Source of the DNA: Nannocystis exedens
Lineage (GTDB): Bacteria; Myxococcota_A; Polyangia; Nannocystales; Nannocystaceae
Reading direction: 5' to 3'
Length of the DNA stretch: 64,000 nt
Assembly (NCBI RefSeq): GCF_002343915.1
Contig: NZ_NETK01000001.1
Span: forward strand, 5,904,001 to 5,968,000
Shown here: positions 26,396 through 34,073 of the stretch, piece by piece
Layout: the number at the start of each line of letters is the position of its first letter
How positions within the stretch are numbered: position 1 is the stretch's first letter
Translations under genes and position numbers: made by a program
The notes under the pieces: generated by a model
Seen by the model: the letters and a program-made list of their open reading frames with translations, nothing else
Database searches by the model: none
What the model was told of the DNA's origin: nothing

Positions 26396-28656
26396 TGCGC
26401 GCGGCCGACTCCCCCGCGTCCGGTTCGCGCCGCAGGCGAGCCCTGCTGCGCTCGCCGGCGCTGCTGGCCGCGCTGCTCAGCGTGGCGATCGCCCTGCTGT
26501 GCGCCCTGGAGCGCTCGCGGCTGGAGATCCGGTGGGTCGACGCGCTCGAGCGGGCCAGCCTCGACCAGCGGTTCCGCTGGCGCGGGCCGGTCGCCACCAC
26601 CGGCGAGGTCGTGATCGTGGCGATCGACGACGACACGCTCGAGCGCCGGCCCGAGCTGTACCAGCGCCGCGCCGGCACGGCCGCGCTGGTCCGCGCGATC
26701 GCGGCCGCCGGCCCGGCGGCGATCGGCGTCGACCAGGTCTACGTCGACCCCGAGGAGGTGCTGTCGCCGGGTCTCAGCAGGCGCATCAAGGGACATGTCG
26801 CCAAGAACATGTTTCCTGCGCCAGGTTCGCAAGGCCCGGCCGACGCGCTGCTGCAGGAGGTCGCGCGCGAGCTGATGGGCGACGCCGAGCTGGCCGACGC
26901 GATCAGGGCGGCGGGCAACGTGGCGCTGGCGATCCACCTGACGCAAGAGCCAGGCGACGGGCGCCCGCTGCCGGACCCGGCGAAGCTGCGGGCCGGCCGC
27001 TACGGCCAGCAGGACGCGCGCTCGCCCCCTTTTCGGCGGGTCGAGGCCGGGCTGGTGTCGCTGCCGGAGCTGGTCGCGGGGGCGCGGGCGCTCGGCGGGA
27101 TCACCGTCGAGGAGGATCGCGACCGCGCGGTGCGGGCGATCCCCGCGGCCTGGCGGGTCGGCGACGCCGCCTACGCGCCGCTGTCGGTCCAGCTGGTGGC
27201 CCTGCGCGAGGGCCTCGGGCGCGCCGAGCTGGCGTTCCTCGGCGGCGAGTCGAGCCTGCAGATCGGCGCGCGGCGGGTCCCGCTCGGCGACCACGAGGCG
27301 GTGGTGCTCAACTTCCGCGGCGGCACCGGCACCTTCACGACGGTGTCGGCGGTCGACGTCGTCGAGGGCCGGGCGGGCGACGTCCTGCGCGGCAAGATCG
27401 TCCTGCTCGGCGTGACCTACTTCGGCCACGACGTCGTCCGCACCCCGTTCGCCGGCGACCTCCCGGGCGTCGAGCTGCAGGCCACCGCGGTCGACACGAT
27501 CCTCGCCGGCGACCCGCTGGTCCGCAGCTCGGCGCTGACCGACGCCCTGGTGACGCTCGCATCGGGCCTTTTGGTCAGCTTGCTGTTCGCCGCGGTCCTG
27601 CGCGCCGGGCCGCTGGCGCGCATCGCCGGGGTGCTGGCGGTGATCGGCCTCGACGTCGCCGCCGCCGCGCTGGCGTTCACGCGCATGCACCTGTGGCTGG
27701 CGCTGGTGTGGCCGCTGCTGGCGGCGGTGGTCGCGGGCTCGGCGGCGCTGGCGGCCGCGTACGCCGGCGAGGCGCTGCAGCGGGCGCGGCTGCGGCGGAC
27801 GTTCTCCAATTACCTCGGGGCCGAGGTGCTCGACGAGCTGCTCGCCGACCCGAAGGCGCTCGGCCTCGGCGGGGCGCGGCGCGAGCTGACGGTGCTGTTC
27901 TCCGACATCCGCGACTTTACCAGCGTGGCCGAGCGGCTGTCGCCGGAGGACCTGGTCGCGCTGCTCAACACGTTCCTCACGCCGATGACGCAGGAGGTGA
28001 TGGCGCGCGCCGGCTACCTCGACAAGTACATCGGCGACGCGGTGATGGCGGTGTTCGGCGCGCCGGTGGCCCGGGCCGACCACGCCGAGCGCGGCCTCGC
28101 CACCGCGCTGGCGATGCACGCCGCGCTCGCGCGCCTGCAGCCGTCGCTGCGCCAGTTCGGGGTCGAGCAGCTGCAGATCGGCGTCGGCATCAACACCGGC
28201 GAGATGGTGGTCGGCAACATGGGCTCGGCCGACCGCTTCGACTACACGGTGTGCGGCGACGCGGTGAACCTGGCGTCGCGCCTCGAGGGCTTGACGAAGA
28301 CCTACGGGGTGTTCTGTCTGGTCGGCGCCGGCACCCGCGCGGCCGCGCCCGCGAGCTACCGGTTCCGCGAGGTCGACCGGGTGCGCGTGAAGGGCAAGGG
28401 CCAGCCGGCGGCGATCTTCGAGCTGCTCGCGGGTCCGGGCGGCGCCGTCGCCGAGTACGCGGCGATGGACCGCTGGGACGCGGCCCTGGCGGCCTTCCGC
28501 GCCGGCGATTTTTCGACCGCGCGCGCCGAGTGGCAGGCGTTCCAGGCCGACAACCCGGACGACCCGGTCGTGCGGCTGCACCTCGGGCGCCTGGCCGGCC
28601 TCGGCGACGAGGCCCCGCCCGACTGGGACGGCGTGGCCGTGTTCCATCACAAGTAG
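26395..28656 (+). CDS. CHASE2-domain class III adenylate cyclase
   Basis: A 753-residue membrane sensor cyclase: one N-terminal TM helix (about 22-40), a periplasmic CHASE2 domain (about 45-380, including VVIVAIDDDTLER and GKIVLLGVTYFGHDVVRTPFAG), two or three TM helices (about 385-460), then a cytoplasmic class III cyclase domain (about 495-680). The cyclase has metal-binding Asp residues in LFSDIRDFT and GYLDKYIGDAVMAVFG, plus YTVCGDAVNLASRLEG. Product is most likely cAMP. A short tail of about 70 residues may be TPR-like. ATG 26395 overlaps the upstream stop; GTG 26392 is an alternative. A palindromic repeat sits in a CHASE2 loop (26789-26815). Confidence 0.9.
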   Translation: MRAADSPASGSRRRRALLRSPALLAALLSVAIALLCALERSRLEIRWVDALERASLDQRFRWRGPVATTGEVVIVAIDDDTLERRPELYQRRAGTAALVRAIAAAGPAAIGVDQVYVDPEEVLSPGLSRRIKGHVAKNMFPAPGSQGPADALLQEVARELMGDAELADAIRAAGNVALAIHLTQEPGDGRPLPDPAKLRAGRYGQQDARSPPFRRVEAGLVSLPELVAGARALGGITVEEDRDRAVRAIPAAWRVGDAAYAPLSVQLVALREGLGRAELAFLGGESSLQIGARRVPLGDHEAVVLNFRGGTGTFTTVSAVDVVEGRAGDVLRGKIVLLGVTYFGHDVVRTPFAGDLPGVELQATAVDTILAGDPLVRSSALTDALVTLASGLLVSLLFAAVLRAGPLARIAGVLAVIGLDVAAAALAFTRMHLWLALVWPLLAAVVAGSAALAAAYAGEALQRARLRRTFSNYLGAEVLDELLADPKALGLGGARRELTVLFSDIRDFTSVAERLSPEDLVALLNTFLTPMTQEVMARAGYLDKYIGDAVMAVFGAPVARADHAERGLATALAMHAALARLQPSLRQFGVEQLQIGVGINTGEMVVGNMGSADRFDYTVCGDAVNLASRLEGLTKTYGVFCLVGAGTRAAAPASYRFREVDRVRVKGKGQPAAIFELLAGPGGAVAEYAAMDRWDAALAAFRAGDFSTARAEWQAFQADNPDDPVVRLHLGRLAGLGDEAPPDWDGVAVFHHK
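26789..26815. repeat. Palindromic repeat in the CHASE2 domain coding region
   Basis: GGGACATGTCGCCAAGAACATGTTTCC, encoding KGHVAKNMFP in a loop before the helix that ends the first CHASE2 segment. The two ACATGT cores match the dispersed family. Confidence 0.5.
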
Positions 28657-28692
28657 ACGCGCTCGCCCAGGCCGTGCGCGCCAGGTGAAGTT

Positions 28693-28748
28693 TCGGACAT
28701 GTGGTCGAGAGCATGTCCGAGGGGACATGCTCTCGACGACATGCTCTA
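28693..28748. repeat. Long palindromic repeat, also a strong bidirectional hairpin
   Basis: Centre hairpin with a perfect 15-bp stem: GTCGAGAGCATGTCC (28704-28718) pairs with GGACATGCTCTCGAC (28723-28737) around GAGG. GGACATG flanks at 28695 and CGACATGCTC after it repeat the core. It lies between the convergent cyclase and anti-sigma genes and touches the stop codon of the latter. Confidence 0.8.
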
Positions 28749-29168
28749 AGGCGCGGGCGCCTTGGCCGCCTCGGGCTGCTTGGCCTGCTGCACCGTCGGG
28801 TCGCGCTCGAGCTTGCGGCCGGCGACGTCGTCGTCGAGGTGGAGCATCATGTAGACCACCGCGACGGCGAGGATCACGAGGACGTTGATGATCTGGAACG
28901 GCAGGCTGAGGGCGATGAGGTACTCGCCGCGCAGCCAGCGGCGGCGGCGGATCTTCTTCGCCACCTTCTCGTAGAAGTCGGGCGGGGCCTGCTCCTCGGG
29001 CAGGCCCTTGACCAGCCGCAGCATGTTCTGCAGGCCGGACAGCTCTTTTTGCGCCTCGGGCGAGCTGGCGAGCATCGCCTCGAGCTTGCTCTTGCCCTCG
29101 GCGTCGAGCTCCTCGTCGAGGTAGGCGCTCATCAGGGCTTCGGCGTTGTCGGTCTCGGGCTTGGCCAT
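28746..29168 (-). CDS. Probable anti-sigma factor lacking the zinc-finger residues
   Basis: A 140-residue single-pass membrane protein. The N-terminal domain (about 10-55, ALMSAYLDEELDAEGKSKLEAML...AQKELSGLQNML) matches the helical pattern of anti-sigma zf-HC2 domains, but the His-x3-Cys-x2-Cys ligands are absent (SSPEAQKEL where Cys-x2-Cys would be). One TM helix (about 83-108) and a short Ala/Pro/Lys tail follow. It begins 19 bases after the ECF sigma gene, which supports its role as the partner holding that sigma factor at the membrane. Confidence 0.75.
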   Translation of the reverse strand: MAKPETDNAEALMSAYLDEELDAEGKSKLEAMLASSPEAQKELSGLQNMLRLVKGLPEEQAPPDFYEKVAKKIRRRRWLRGEYLIALSLPFQIINVLVILAVAVVYMMLHLDDDVAGRKLERDPTVQQAKQPEAAKAPAP

Positions 29169-29187
29169 AAGAACGATCCTCGGCGCC

Positions 29188-29925
29188 TCAGCGCATGAAG
29201 GGCTCCAGGCGCTCCTTCAGCGCCAGGCGCGCCCGGTGCAGGCGCGACTTGAGGGTGCCCTCCTGCAGGCCGGTGATCTTGATGATGTCCTGGTACGACA
29301 TGCCTTGCACGTCGCGCAGCACGATGAGCAGGCGGTGGTCGGGGTCGAGGGCGGCGAGCTCGCGCTGGACGATTTTCTCCATGCGCATGCCCTCGGTCAC
29401 CGCCTCGGGGCCCGGCACCTGGCTCTGGAAGGTGATGACCGCGCCGGTCTCGGCCGCCGGCATCTGCGCCTGCGGCGTCTCGTCGATGTCGAGGCTGCGG
29501 TGGAAGTTGCGGCCCTTGAGGTACTTGATCCGGTTCTTGCAGGTGTTGGTGGCGACCCGGTAGAGCCAGGTGTAGAAGCGACCCTCGCCGCGGTAGTTGC
29601 CGATCGCGCGGTAGACGATGATGAACACCTCCTGCGCGAGATCTTCGGCCTCCTGGCGGTTGCCGATCATCCGCAGCATGAGGCCGAAGATCCGGTTCTG
29701 ATAGGTGTGGACCAGCTCGCGGAACGCGGCCTCGTCGCCTTGCTTGAGGCGGCGGACCAGCTGGCGATCGCGGCGGTCCTGCTCGGCGCGGCGGGCGTTC
29801 TCGGCCCGCTGCTCCGGGGTCAGCGTCTCGTCGGGAGCCGGGGCCGGCTCGGGCTCGTCGGGCGGGGCGGCAGCGGCGAGCTCCTCGGCGCTGTACACTC
29901 GCTCGGGGTCGGTCACGCGACTCAC
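29188..29925 (-). CDS. ECF sigma factor, RpoE-like
   Basis: A 245-residue group IV sigma factor. An acidic, Pro-rich N-terminal extension of about 55 residues precedes sigma-2 (LVRRLKQGDEAAFRELV...EDLAQEVFIIVYRAIGNYRGEGRFYTWLYRVATN). Sigma-4 is LAALDPDHRLLIVLRDVQGMSYQDIIKITGLQEGTLKSRLHRAR. The start is GTG at 29925. It is cotranscribed with the anti-sigma gene. ECF sigma factors usually control their own operon, but I could not define the matching promoter here. Confidence 0.92.
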   Translation of the reverse strand: MSRVTDPERVYSAEELAAAAPPDEPEPAPAPDETLTPEQRAENARRAEQDRRDRQLVRRLKQGDEAAFRELVHTYQNRIFGLMLRMIGNRQEAEDLAQEVFIIVYRAIGNYRGEGRFYTWLYRVATNTCKNRIKYLKGRNFHRSLDIDETPQAQMPAAETGAVITFQSQVPGPEAVTEGMRMEKIVQRELAALDPDHRLLIVLRDVQGMSYQDIIKITGLQEGTLKSRLHRARLALKERLEPFMR

Positions 29926-30054
29926 TGTCGTCCAGACCGCGGGGCCGGGGCAAGGTTCCTGTGCATAGGACGGTCGCGGTCACGTCCGCGCGCGCGGAGC
30001 GGTCGGGGCACCAAAGTGCGTCCGCGAGCCGCGTTATTGCCGGCTGTCGCCGCC

Positions 30055-31161
30055 TTACTGAGGATTGATGCGGATGCCGAGGTTGACGGCCAGGCGGGTC
30101 TCGGGGTTGGGCCCGGTGACCTGGCGCGAGAACCCGAACCCGAGGTCGAAGCCGATCCCCCGCTTCGGCGCGTCGCGGACGAAGCCGATGCCGCAGGCGA
30201 TGAAGCCCCGGTCGTCCTGCCGGCCGCGCCCGCGGCTGTCCCAGTAGCCGCCGAAGCGCAGCGGCACCACGTTCTTGATGGTGTACTCGGCGCCGCCGGC
30301 GAACACCATCCGCGTGTACTTGTCCTGGTGACGGAACGACGTGAAGTCGTACATGCCGTCAAAGTTGATGGAAAAGCCGTGCTGGCGGGTGGGGAAGACC
30401 GCCAGGCCGTGAGCCACGGTGCGCGGGAAGTCGGACAGCAGGCTGACCTGGCTACGGCTGAGGCTGTCGGGCGCGACCACGAACGGGTCGAGCTTGAGCG
30501 ACGTCGCCGGCGGGGCCGGGCCGACCAGGTTCTGGCCGACCACCGAGACGTTCACGTACTGCTTGATCGAGATCGTCATCGCCAGGTCGAGGCCGAAGGC
30601 GAGGCGCTGCTTCTTGGCGTCGTGCGGGTCGCCCTGGGCGTCGACGAAGCGCAGGCTCGACTGCAGGAACTTGGGCCGCACGCCGAACGCGAGCCACCCG
30701 GGCACGGCGTTGATGGCGATCGGCAGGCCGACCTCGTGGGCCATGTGGAACAGCTCGAGCTCGTGCGAGCCGCCGCGGTCGTCCTTGAAGGTGACGTTCG
30801 GCAGGCCCAGCGTGGCGACGTAGCCGAGGCCCACGGCGACCCGCGGGTTCAGCAGCGAGTCCATCGCCTGGATGCCGACCCCGTGGGTGTTGTTCTCGAT
30901 CTGCGCCTGATAGACCGGGTCGATCAGGAACTGACGCGTGAAGCCCATGTTGGCCGGGTTGGCCAGCATCGCCCCCGAGCCGGTCGACGAGGCGCGGGTC
31001 GCTCCGCCCATCCCGAGGTTGCGCGTGCCATCCAGTCCCGGGGCGGCCTGCGCCCGTGACGGGATGACAACCGCCGCGAGGACGGCCAGCGCGGCGGAGA
31101 GGCAGGCACGGCGGCCCGCACGGGCGGGCGAGGGGCGAAGGGCGCGGCGGAGTTCGGACAT
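30055..31161 (-). CDS. Predicted outer-membrane beta-barrel protein, PorV/FadL-like
   Basis: A 368-residue exported protein with a signal ending near SRAQA. The mature N-terminus GTRNLGMGGATRASSTGSGAMLANPANMGF resembles the N-terminal plug region of PorV/UPF0164 and FadL-type barrels (GMGGA...NPA). The rest alternates strand-like segments with Gly/aromatic turns (LRFGGYWDSRGRG, FDLGFGFSRQV) and ends LAVNLGIRINPQ. Function is unknown; lipid transport or a secretion shuttle role are family precedents. It starts at ATG 31161; a GCTACGGC box lies about 19 bases upstream. Confidence 0.7.
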   Translation of the reverse strand: MSELRRALRPSPARAGRRACLSAALAVLAAVVIPSRAQAAPGLDGTRNLGMGGATRASSTGSGAMLANPANMGFTRQFLIDPVYQAQIENNTHGVGIQAMDSLLNPRVAVGLGYVATLGLPNVTFKDDRGGSHELELFHMAHEVGLPIAINAVPGWLAFGVRPKFLQSSLRFVDAQGDPHDAKKQRLAFGLDLAMTISIKQYVNVSVVGQNLVGPAPPATSLKLDPFVVAPDSLSRSQVSLLSDFPRTVAHGLAVFPTRQHGFSINFDGMYDFTSFRHQDKYTRMVFAGGAEYTIKNVVPLRFGGYWDSRGRGRQDDRGFIACGIGFVRDAPKRGIGFDLGFGFSRQVTGPNPETRLAVNLGIRINPQ

Positions 31162-31211
31162 GTCGGCGGGGGCCGCCTCGCCGTAGCAAGATCGGGGCCA
31201 GGCAGAGGGTG

Positions 31212-31661
31212 TCAGACGGTGCGGCGCGAGGCCAGGCCGAACAGCGCGAGGACGAGCACGCACATCGCCAGCAGCAGCCACTGCTGGTGGTCGCTCCAGC
31301 GCTGGGCCTCGGCGAGGAGGTCGACCGGGCGGGCGGCGACGACGTCGACGCGGGCCCACAGCCGGTCGAGGTGCGGCACGAGCAGCAGGCGGTGGGTGAG
31401 GGCGGCGGCGGTGAGGACGAGGGCGATGGTGGTGCCGGCCCTCGAGGCGATCCACCGCGGCGTGGCGAGGGCGAGGACGACGCTGAAGGCGACCGCGAGG
31501 TCGGCGAGGCGCTGGCCGAGCGGGGCCGTCAGGGCGCGCGCGAGGTTGGCGTCGAGCAGCGGCGAGGCCGACAGCGTCGGGATGGCGACGAAGTAACCGA
31601 CGACGAGCGCGCCGAGCAGGAGGGCGGCCGCGGCGAAGCCGATCAGGGCAGCGGGTCTCAC
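31212..31661 (-). CDS. Small four-helix membrane protein, DUF4149-like
   Basis: A 149-residue inner-membrane protein with four hydrophobic segments (about 5-27, 55-70, 77-95 and 128-144) and a loop of about 30 residues before the last. The layout resembles DUF4149/TMEM205-type proteins, but I saw no decisive motif. Start is GTG at 31661 with a CATAGG box 9 bases upstream, divergent from the SpeE-like gene. Confidence 0.55.
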   Translation of the reverse strand: MRPAALIGFAAAALLLGALVVGYFVAIPTLSASPLLDANLARALTAPLGQRLADLAVAFSVVLALATPRWIASRAGTTIALVLTAAALTHRLLLVPHLDRLWARVDVVAARPVDLLAEAQRWSDHQQWLLLAMCVLVLALFGLASRRTV

Positions 31662-31727
31662 GACCGCGGCCTATGCCACGGTCTTCCGCCCCGGCCAAGT
31701 TTGCGGCGCGCGGCCCGGGCGGTGCGC

Positions 31728-31733
31728 TACAGT
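31728..31733 (+). promoter_or_regulatory. Predicted leaderless -10 box of SpeE-like gene 1
   Basis: GCTACAGT, with TACAGT at 31728-31733, six bases before the GTG start at 31740; no Shine-Dalgarno. Confidence 0.45.
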
Positions 31734-31739
31734 CGCGCG

Positions 31740-32729
31740 GTGCAGCGGCGGGTCTTTCTCCAGCAACTCGGCGGAGCGGCCGTCACCGGCCTCGGCAGCG
31801 TGCTCGCGGCGCGCGGCGCCCGAGCGGCGAGCAATCACATGTCCTCCGGGACAGCCGACCAGGAGCGCGTGCTCGGCGAGGGCCGCTCGCGCTACAACCA
31901 CGTGCGCGTGGTCGAGCGCGGCACCGTGCGGACGATGCTGTTCATCGCCAACGACGGCACCCAGTACATCGAGACCCGCGTCGACGTGGCCCACCGGCGC
32001 AGCCTCGACCTCGACGTCTTCCGCACCATGCTGGCCGGCTTCGTCGTGCACCCCGAGCCGCGGCGGATCCTCGTGCTCGGCCTCGGCGGCGGCGCGCTGC
32101 CCGGCTACTTCCACGAGCGCCTGCCCGGGCTGCAGCTCGAGGCGGTCGACATCGATCCCGAGGTGGTGCGCCTGGCCCAGGCGTTCTTCGGCGTGCCCAA
32201 GGACGACCCGTCGTACCGCGTCCACGTCGCCGACGCCCGCCTGTTCCTCCAGCGCGCGCCGACCGACCAGCGCTGGGACATGATCGTGCTCGACGCGTTC
32301 CGCGGGGTCCAGGTCCCGCTCCACCTCAAGACCGCCGAGTTCCACGGCGAGGTCTCGAAGCGCCTCGCCCCCGGCGGGGTCGCGGTCGCCAACCTGCACA
32401 ACGTCACGCGCATGTACCCGCACGACCGGGAGACGATCGCCGCCGTCTACCCGAGCTGTTACAGCTTCCTCAGCGAGGCCGGCAATCAAACTACTCTGGT
32501 CGCCAGCGCCGCCCCCGCGCGCCTCGGGGTCTACGCCCTCCGCGCCAACGCCCGCCAGATCCAGCCGCGCTTCGACGACGTCGACATGCTCGGCCTGGCG
32601 GCCCGCTATTACGCCCGCCGCGACTGGGAGCGCGCGCAGGTGTTGCGCGACGACTTCCCGGCCGACAGCCTGGCCGCCGCCGCCGAGCGCAACAACGGCT
32701 CGTGCCTGCGCGGCTGCACGTACCGCTAG
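31740..32729 (+). CDS. Tat-exported spermidine-synthase-like protein 1
   Basis: A 329-residue protein with an N-terminal twin-arginine signal (QRRVFLQQLGG, hydrophobic stretch, ARA cleavage region). The body has a Rossmann-type SpeE fold: LVLGLGGGALPGYF (SAM-type loop), AVDIDPEVVRLAQAFFGV, VHVADARLFLQR and MIVLDAFRGVQVPLHLKTAEF (the DxFxG...P.HL.T.EF signature). Substrate and product are unknown. Start is GTG at 31740. Between signal and domain it has 11 residues (NHMSSGTADQE) that its neighbour lacks, exactly at a palindromic repeat. Tandem paralogue 39 bases downstream. Confidence 0.78.
   Translation: MQRRVFLQQLGGAAVTGLGSVLAARGARAASNHMSSGTADQERVLGEGRSRYNHVRVVERGTVRTMLFIANDGTQYIETRVDVAHRRSLDLDVFRTMLAGFVVHPEPRRILVLGLGGGALPGYFHERLPGLQLEAVDIDPEVVRLAQAFFGVPKDDPSYRVHVADARLFLQRAPTDQRWDMIVLDAFRGVQVPLHLKTAEFHGEVSKRLAPGGVAVANLHNVTRMYPHDRETIAAVYPSCYSFLSEAGNQTTLVASAAPARLGVYALRANARQIQPRFDDVDMLGLAARYYARRDWERAQVLRDDFPADSLAAAAERNNGSCLRGCTYR
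31836..31858. repeat. Palindromic repeat inserted in SpeE-like gene 1
   Basis: CACATGTCCTCCGGGACAGC, core ACATGTCC-TCC-GGGACAG. Absent from the tandem paralogue at the equivalent place, which indicates an in-frame insertion. Confidence 0.7.
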
Positions 32730-32755
32730 CGCTACCGCCGGGCCGGCGCCCGGGC

Positions 32756-32761
32756 TATGGT
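32756..32761 (+). promoter_or_regulatory. Predicted leaderless -10 box of SpeE-like gene 2
   Basis: GCTATGGT, with TATGGT at 32756-32761, seven bases before the GTG at 32769. The ATG at 32757 lies inside this box, which is why GTG 32769 is taken as the start. Confidence 0.4.
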
Positions 32762-32768
32762 CCTGGCC

Positions 32769-33743
32769 GTGACCGACGCCTCGCCCTCGCTCTCGCGCCG
32801 CGGCCTCTTGCTCCTCGGGGGAGGCAGCCTGGCCTTCGGGGCAGCCGCGCTCGCGCGCCCCGCCGAGGCCGCCGAGACCGTGCTCGCCGAGGCCGTCTCG
32901 CGCTACAACCGGATCCGCGTGTCCGAGCGCGGCACCGTGCGCACCATGTACTTCGTCGGCGACGACGGCACCCAGTTCATCGAGTCGCGCCACGACCGCT
33001 CGCGCCCGCAGAGCCTCGACCTCGACTACACGCGGACGATGATGGCCGGCTTCCTGCTGCAGCCGCGCCCGCGGCGGCTGCTGATGCTCGGCCTCGGCGG
33101 CGGCGGCATGAGCAACTACTTGAAGGCTCGCTTCCCCGAGCTCGAGATCGACGCGGTCGACATCGACCCCGAGGTGGTGCGCCTGGCCCAGGAGTTCTTC
33201 GACGTGCCGAAGGACGACCCGCGCTACCGCGTGCACGTCGCCGACGCGCGGCTGTTCGTCGAGCGCGCGGCCGCGGATGTCCGCTGGGACATGATCATGC
33301 TCGACGCCTTCCGCGGCGTGTTCGTGCCCTACCACCTCAAGACCGCCGAGTTCTACCGCGCCTGCCTGGCTCGCCTCTCGCCCGACGGGGTGGTGGTCGC
33401 CAACCTGCACAACGTCACCCGCATGTACCCGCACGACCGCGAGACCACCTCGGCCGTGTTCCCCCAGCGCTACAGCTTCGTCAGCGAGACCGGCAACCAG
33501 ACCACGCTGGTCGCCTCGGCCGGCCGCGAGCGCGTCGGGGCCTACCAGATCCGCGCCAACGCCCGCGCCGTCCAACCCCAGTTCGACGCCGACATGCTCG
33601 GCCTCGCCGCCCGCTACTACATCCGCCGCGACTGGGAAGACTCCGCCGAGGTCCTCAAGGACGATTTCAAACCGGCAGAGCTCGAGGCCGCGGCGGGCCG
33701 GCACAACCAGACCTGCGTCAAGAACTGCCGCTACGGGCTGTGA
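32769..33743 (+). CDS. Tat-exported spermidine-synthase-like protein 2
   Basis: A 324-residue paralogue of the preceding gene, with close matches throughout (SRYNRIRVSERGTVRTMYFVGDDGTQFIE; MLGLGGGGMSNYL; AVDIDPEVVRLAQEFF; MIMLDAFRGVFVPYHLKTAEF). The N-terminus LSRRGLLLLGGGSLAFGAAAL...AEAAE is a Tat-type signal. An ATG at 32757 is also in frame. The C-terminus keeps a Cys pair (QTCVKNC) like that of gene 1 (GSCLRGC). The pair probably arose by tandem duplication. Confidence 0.78.
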   Translation: MTDASPSLSRRGLLLLGGGSLAFGAAALARPAEAAETVLAEAVSRYNRIRVSERGTVRTMYFVGDDGTQFIESRHDRSRPQSLDLDYTRTMMAGFLLQPRPRRLLMLGLGGGGMSNYLKARFPELEIDAVDIDPEVVRLAQEFFDVPKDDPRYRVHVADARLFVERAAADVRWDMIMLDAFRGVFVPYHLKTAEFYRACLARLSPDGVVVANLHNVTRMYPHDRETTSAVFPQRYSFVSETGNQTTLVASAGRERVGAYQIRANARAVQPQFDADMLGLAARYYIRRDWEDSAEVLKDDFKPAELEAAAGRHNQTCVKNCRYGL

Positions 33744-34073
33744 TTGCCGGAAAAACATGTCCGATGGGGCATGTTGTCGAAGCAATGTTCGAAAGAGCAT
33801 GTGCGCGCCCGGGAGACGCATCCCGGGCGAGCGCGTCCAAGACGTTCGTCGACGGGCGGCGACGAGCCGATGTCACCGGCCAGGTGGGCGGCCGAGGCGA
33901 TTGCGCATGCGCGGGCTGGACGTGGTGCTGCGAACATCGGCGCGCTCGGCAGCCGAGCCGTGCAAGCTGGCGATGCTGCAGAGCGACCGCGAGCTGCCGG
34001 CCGCGGCCGAACGCGCACGCCGCTGCAGGTGCACGGCGCGGGGTCGAGGTCGCGGCCACCACCGAGGCGCCGC
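33744..34073. other. Intergenic region, palindromes, no gene seen
   Basis: 330 bases between convergent genes. Palindromic elements fill 33752-33804. The remaining 270 bases have no convincing frame or RNA structure. Confidence 0.55.
33752..33804. repeat. Palindromic repeat cluster after SpeE-like gene 2
   Basis: AACATGTCC-GAT-GGGGCATGTT (33754-33775) then CGAAGCAATGTTCGAAAGAGCATG. The first hairpin lies 10 bases after the stop codon and could act as a terminator. Confidence 0.7.

Noticed and set aside
25531..28728. A 1065-codon minus-strand frame opposite the FecR-like and cyclase genes
   Set aside because: Shadow composition; the plus-strand genes carry cyclase and CHASE2 motifs.
32757..33743. 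ATG 32757 as the start of SpeE-like gene 2
   Set aside because: This ATG lies inside the GCTATGGT box that matches the leaderless -10 motif; GTG 32769 fits the pattern better, though the difference is only four residues.
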